Below are positions 23,406 through 26,157 of a stretch of 26,157 nt of DNA, piece by piece. Positions within the stretch are counted from its first letter, which is position 1. Each line of letters starts with the position of its first letter. A program made the position numbers and the translations under genes. Under the pieces are notes generated by a model. It saw only the letters and a program-made list of their open reading frames with translations. It was not told where the DNA came from and did no database searches. This DNA comes from Methyloceanibacter sp. (GTDB lineage: Bacteria; Pseudomonadota; Alphaproteobacteria; Rhizobiales; Methyloligellaceae). The stretch is from NCBI GenBank assembly GCA_025449615.1, contig JANWJA010000008.1, positions 1 to 26,157 on the forward strand. Direction: 5' to 3'.

Positions 23406-24760
23406 GATGCTATCGTAGTCTCATCGAGCTTAACGCCCAGCCAATCGGCTGCAGCGCGATTGAGCACATTGCGCAGGCCCTCGCTCTCGATCAATTCCAC
23501 CGCTTCGCCGACAAAGGCCTGGATCAGCAGCGCGCGGGCCTCATCCGCTGGGATGCCGCGGGATTCGAGATAGAACAGCAAATCCTCGTCGATCTGGCCG
23601 GAGGTCGAGCCATGGCCGCAGACCACGTCATCGGCGAAGATTTCAAGCTCTGGCTTGGAGTCGAATTCCGCCGATTCCGAAAGCAAGAGAGCGCCAGCCA
23701 TTTGTTTGCCGTCGGTCTTTTGCGCGTTCGGCGAGACGATGATCTTGCCCTGGAAGATGCCGCGGGCCTCGTCATCGAGCACGACCTTGAACAGTTCGCG
23801 GCTTGAGCAATGGGGCACGCGATGCTCGACCAGGAGCGTGGTGTCGCAATGCTGCTTGTTCCGCATCAGAAAGGCGCCGGAAATATTCACCGCCGAGCCT
23901 TCGCCGTCAAAACCGGCGTTGATTTGATTGCGGGTGAGCCCAGCGCCTGTCGAGAACTGGAAGCCGTTGTAGCGCGCGTCCCGCTTCAACCCGATGAGGC
24001 AGGCGGAAAGATGAGTCGTGTCAGGATGTTCGACCTGGAGCTTCACGTGATTGAGGGCGGCATTGTCGGAAACGAGCGCCTCGGTCACGGTGCTGCCTAA
24101 GGAAGCAGCCGATCCAAGACTTGCGTAACTCTCCAAGAGATCGAGGCTGGCCCCCTCCTCGACCACGATCACATGGCGGGTGAAAGAGGATGCGGGCTCG
24201 CGATTGTCGGCCACATGGATGAGATGAACCGGCTTATCCAGCGTCGCGCCTTTGCCGAGTTTGAGCGCGATGCCACCTGACATCAGAGCAAGATTAAGGG
24301 CGATCACCGCGTCGTCGCTCTGCGGGTTGATCTTGCCCAGATGGTCCTTCACCCAGGAAGGCGGGCCCTCCAGCGCTTCGGCGAGCGATAGCACCTCCAC
24401 GCCTTCGGCGCGTAAGGCTGCAAGGTCGGAGAGCTCCGGCTGAAGCGAGCCTCCGACGATGACGACGCGATAGGCTGGAAGCTTGGCGACCGGTTTACCG
24501 AGCAATTCGGCAAGCGCGTTTTTGCTGACATGGCCACCCAGGAGCGGCGGAAAGGCGTCCGTCAGTCGGGTGCGAAGGTCGGTGTATTTCCAGGCCTCGA
24601 TACGGCGATGCGGCAGGCCGAGCGAGCCGAAGGCCTGAATCGCTTTCCGGCGCAGTCCTGCAGCCCAATCATTGCCGGGAAGCTCCTTCTCGACCTTGGC
24701 AAAGGCGTCGAGAAAGCCCTGCTCGGCCTTGGTGCGAAACTGCTGAACGGGCAAATCCAT
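23402..24760 (-). CDS. sufD: Fe-S cluster assembly protein SufD
   Basis: A 452-residue beta-helix protein that pairs with SufB in the SufBC2D scaffold. The N-terminal helical region has RRIEAWKYTDLR. The core has the SufB/D pattern, including HVIVVEEGASLDLLESY and GIFQGKIIVSPNAQKTDGKQMAGALLLS. The C-terminal SufC-binding part reads CGHGSTSGQIDEDLLFYLESRGIPADEARALLIQAF. It starts 9 bases after the sufC stop and overlaps sufS by four bases. Confidence 0.95.
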   Translation of the reverse strand: MDLPVQQFRTKAEQGFLDAFAKVEKELPGNDWAAGLRRKAIQAFGSLGLPHRRIEAWKYTDLRTRLTDAFPPLLGGHVSKNALAELLGKPVAKLPAYRVVIVGGSLQPELSDLAALRAEGVEVLSLAEALEGPPSWVKDHLGKINPQSDDAVIALNLALMSGGIALKLGKGATLDKPVHLIHVADNREPASSFTRHVIVVEEGASLDLLESYASLGSAASLGSTVTEALVSDNAALNHVKLQVEHPDTTHLSACLIGLKRDARYNGFQFSTGAGLTRNQINAGFDGEGSAVNISGAFLMRNKQHCDTTLLVEHRVPHCSSRELFKVVLDDEARGIFQGKIIVSPNAQKTDGKQMAGALLLSESAEFDSKPELEIFADDVVCGHGSTSGQIDEDLLFYLESRGIPADEARALLIQAFVGEAVELIESEGLRNVLNRAAADWLGVKLDETTIAS

Positions 24761-24769
24761 GGATCAATC

Positions 24770-25519
24770 CTAGGCCGCCGCGCCGCCGAACTCAGCGTAC
24801 CCGGAGCGTTCCAGCTCGAGCGCGAGTTCGGGGCCGCCGGAACGCGCGATGCGTCCGTCAGACAACACGTGGACGCGATCCGGCACGATATAGTCGAGCA
24901 GGCGTTGATAATGGGTGATGACCAGCATGGCGCGCTTCTGCGAGCGGAGCGCATTCACGCCTTCGGCCACGACGCGAACGGCGTCGATATCGAGGCCTGA
25001 ATCTGTCTCGTCCAGCACGCAGAGCGAAGGCTCGAGCAGAGCCATTTGCAGGATCTCGTTCCGCTTCTTCTCGCCGCCGGAGAAACCGACATTGAGCGGG
25101 CGCCGCAACATCTCGGCATCGATCTTGAGCGAGGCCGCCTTGTCGCGAACCAGGCGCAGGAAATCCGGCGTGGAGAGCTCGGGCTCGCCGCGAGCTTTGC
25201 GCACCGCGTTCACCGCCGTGCGCAGGAAGGTCATGGTGGCGACGCCCGGAATCTCCATCGGATATTGGAAGGCTAGGAACACACCAGCGACCGCGCGCTC
25301 GCTCGCATCCATGGCGAGCAGATCCTCGCCATTCCAGGTGATCGAGCCTGCCTTGACCTCGTAGCCTTCCTTGCCCGCCAGCACATAGGCCAGCGTCGAC
25401 TTGCCGGAGCCGTTCGGGCCCATGATGGCATGGACTTCGCCCGCAGGCAGTTTCAGGTCGAGACCTTTCAGGATCTCGCGGTTGTCGACATCGACGTGAA
25501 GGTTCTTGATTTCAAGCAT
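24770..25519 (-). CDS. sufC: Fe-S cluster assembly ATPase SufC
   Basis: A 249-residue cytosolic ABC-type ATPase that drives the SufBCD scaffold. Walker A is GPNGSGKST (34-42), the Q-loop FLAFQYPMEIPGV, the signature FSGGEKKRNEI (146-156), Walker B CVLDE (167-171) followed by the SufC-typical TDSGLDIDA, and the H-loop histidine in VITHYQRLL. There is no transmembrane domain. It lies between sufB (48-base gap) and sufD (9-base gap). Confidence 0.97.
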   Translation of the reverse strand: MLEIKNLHVDVDNREILKGLDLKLPAGEVHAIMGPNGSGKSTLAYVLAGKEGYEVKAGSITWNGEDLLAMDASERAVAGVFLAFQYPMEIPGVATMTFLRTAVNAVRKARGEPELSTPDFLRLVRDKAASLKIDAEMLRRPLNVGFSGGEKKRNEILQMALLEPSLCVLDETDSGLDIDAVRVVAEGVNALRSQKRAMLVITHYQRLLDYIVPDRVHVLSDGRIARSGGPELALELERSGYAEFGGAAA

Positions 25520-25567
25520 TATGATTGTCTCTAACCCTTTGACAGTGACTCGTGATTTGGCTCGCGG

Positions 25568-26157
25568 CTAGCCGACGCTGCCTTCCAAGCTGATGCTAAT
25601 CAGCTTCTGCGTCTCGGCCATGAACTCCATCGGCAGATGCTGTAGCACGTCACGGACGAAGCCGTTGACGATCAGCGCCACCGCCTCTTCCGCCGACAGC
25701 CCGCGAGAGAGGCAATAGAACAGCTGGTCGTCGGAAATCTTCGACGTGGTCGCCTCGTGCTCGAATTGCGCTGAGGCGTTCTTGGCCTCGATGTAAGGCA
25801 CGGTATGGGCACCGCATTTGTCGCCGATCAGGAGCGAGTCGCAATTGGTGAAGTTCCGCGCATTGGACGCGCGGCGATGCGCGGAGACGAGCCCGCGATA
25901 GGTGTTATTGGAATGGCCGGCGGCGATGCCCTTGGAGATGATGCGGCTCGAGGTGTCCTTGCCCAGGTGGATCATCTTGGTGCCAGAATCGACCTGCTGA
26001 TAGCCGTTGGAGATGGCGATCGAATAGAACTCGCCGCTCGAGCCGTCGCCGCGCAAAATACAGGACGGATATTTCCAGGTGATGGCCGACCCGGTCTCGA
26101 CTTGCGTCCAAGAAATCTTGGAACGGTGCCCGCGGCAATCGCCACGCTTGGTGACGA
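25568..26157 (-). CDS. sufB: Fe-S cluster assembly protein SufB, N-terminus beyond window edge
   Basis: The frame is open to the last base of the window. The 195 visible C-terminal residues begin VTKRGDCRG and continue [40 protein letters not shown] and [11 protein letters not shown], all diagnostic of SufB. The cysteine-containing segments [19 protein letters not shown] and the SufC-contact region [25 protein letters not shown] follow. SufB is the cluster-building scaffold subunit. The missing ~290 residues and any regulator upstream lie outside the window. Confidence 0.96.
   Translation of the reverse strand, partial: VTKRGDCRGHRSKISWTQVETGSAITWKYPSCILRGDGSSGEFYSIAISNGYQQVDSGTKMIHLGKDTSSRIISKGIAAGHSNNTYRGLVSAHRRASNARNFTNCDSLLIGDKCGAHTVPYIEAKNASAQFEHEATTSKISDDQLFYCLSRGLSAEEAVALIVNGFVRDVLQHLPMEFMAETQKLISISLEGSVG

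Overview
The window looks like a chromosomal segment of an alphaproteobacterium, most likely order Hyphomicrobiales (Rhizobiales). Reasons: high GC with long antisense open frames; an NADHX-repair gene divergent from a glnB-glnA pair; a sufBCDS-sufT-sufA operon; a TTAA-N7-TTAA CtrA-type box; and an interspersed palindrome of a type I associate with Bradyrhizobium-like genomes. Archaeal-type C1-cofactor genes suggest methylotrophic or formaldehyde-oxidising capacity. The species cannot be named from the sequence.

Layout. 1-1258 (+): 3' part of a fatty-acid desaturase and a small secreted protein. 1231-8034 (-): a tightly packed co-directional block. It starts with a secreted TPR protein, followed by MfnB, a dihydroneopterin-aldolase-type protein, an MfnE-type kinase, a dihydropteroate-synthase-related protein and a DUF447 protein, and ends with a periplasmic cytochrome c and a SAM methyltransferase. 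The core (2531-6355) is part of the archaeal-type machinery for the C1 carriers tetrahydromethanopterin (H4MPT) and methanofuran. GTGA and TGATG overlaps tie several of these genes together. 8126-9619 (-): bifunctional NAD(P)HX repair enzyme. 9789-11786 (+): two candidate sigma-54 promoters, glnB, glnA and a strong terminator, forming a nitrogen-assimilation unit. 11886-12838 (-): small membrane protein and thioredoxin-like protein. 12915-17183 (+): Tat-exported PhoX phosphatase, a dispersed palindrome and parE. 17191-17664 (-): membrane methyltransferase of the isoprenylcysteine methyltransferase type. 17780-21251 (+): secreted hypothetical protein, a folded leader, an RhlE-like DEAD-box helicase with a repeat-rich tail, and a diguanylate cyclase behind the CtrA-type box. 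21267-26157 (-): SUF iron-sulfur cluster operon, with sufB cut by the window edge.

Most of the window is recognisable housekeeping DNA. The most interesting parts are the H4MPT/methanofuran island with its three poorly explained passengers (TPR protein, cytochrome c, methyltransferase), the doubled sigma-54-like element before glnB, the three-way-junction-like leader and start-codon hairpin before the helicase, and the CtrA box before the diguanylate cyclase. No tRNA, rRNA, CRISPR array, insertion sequence or phage gene was seen, and no stretch over 300 bases lacks a gene.
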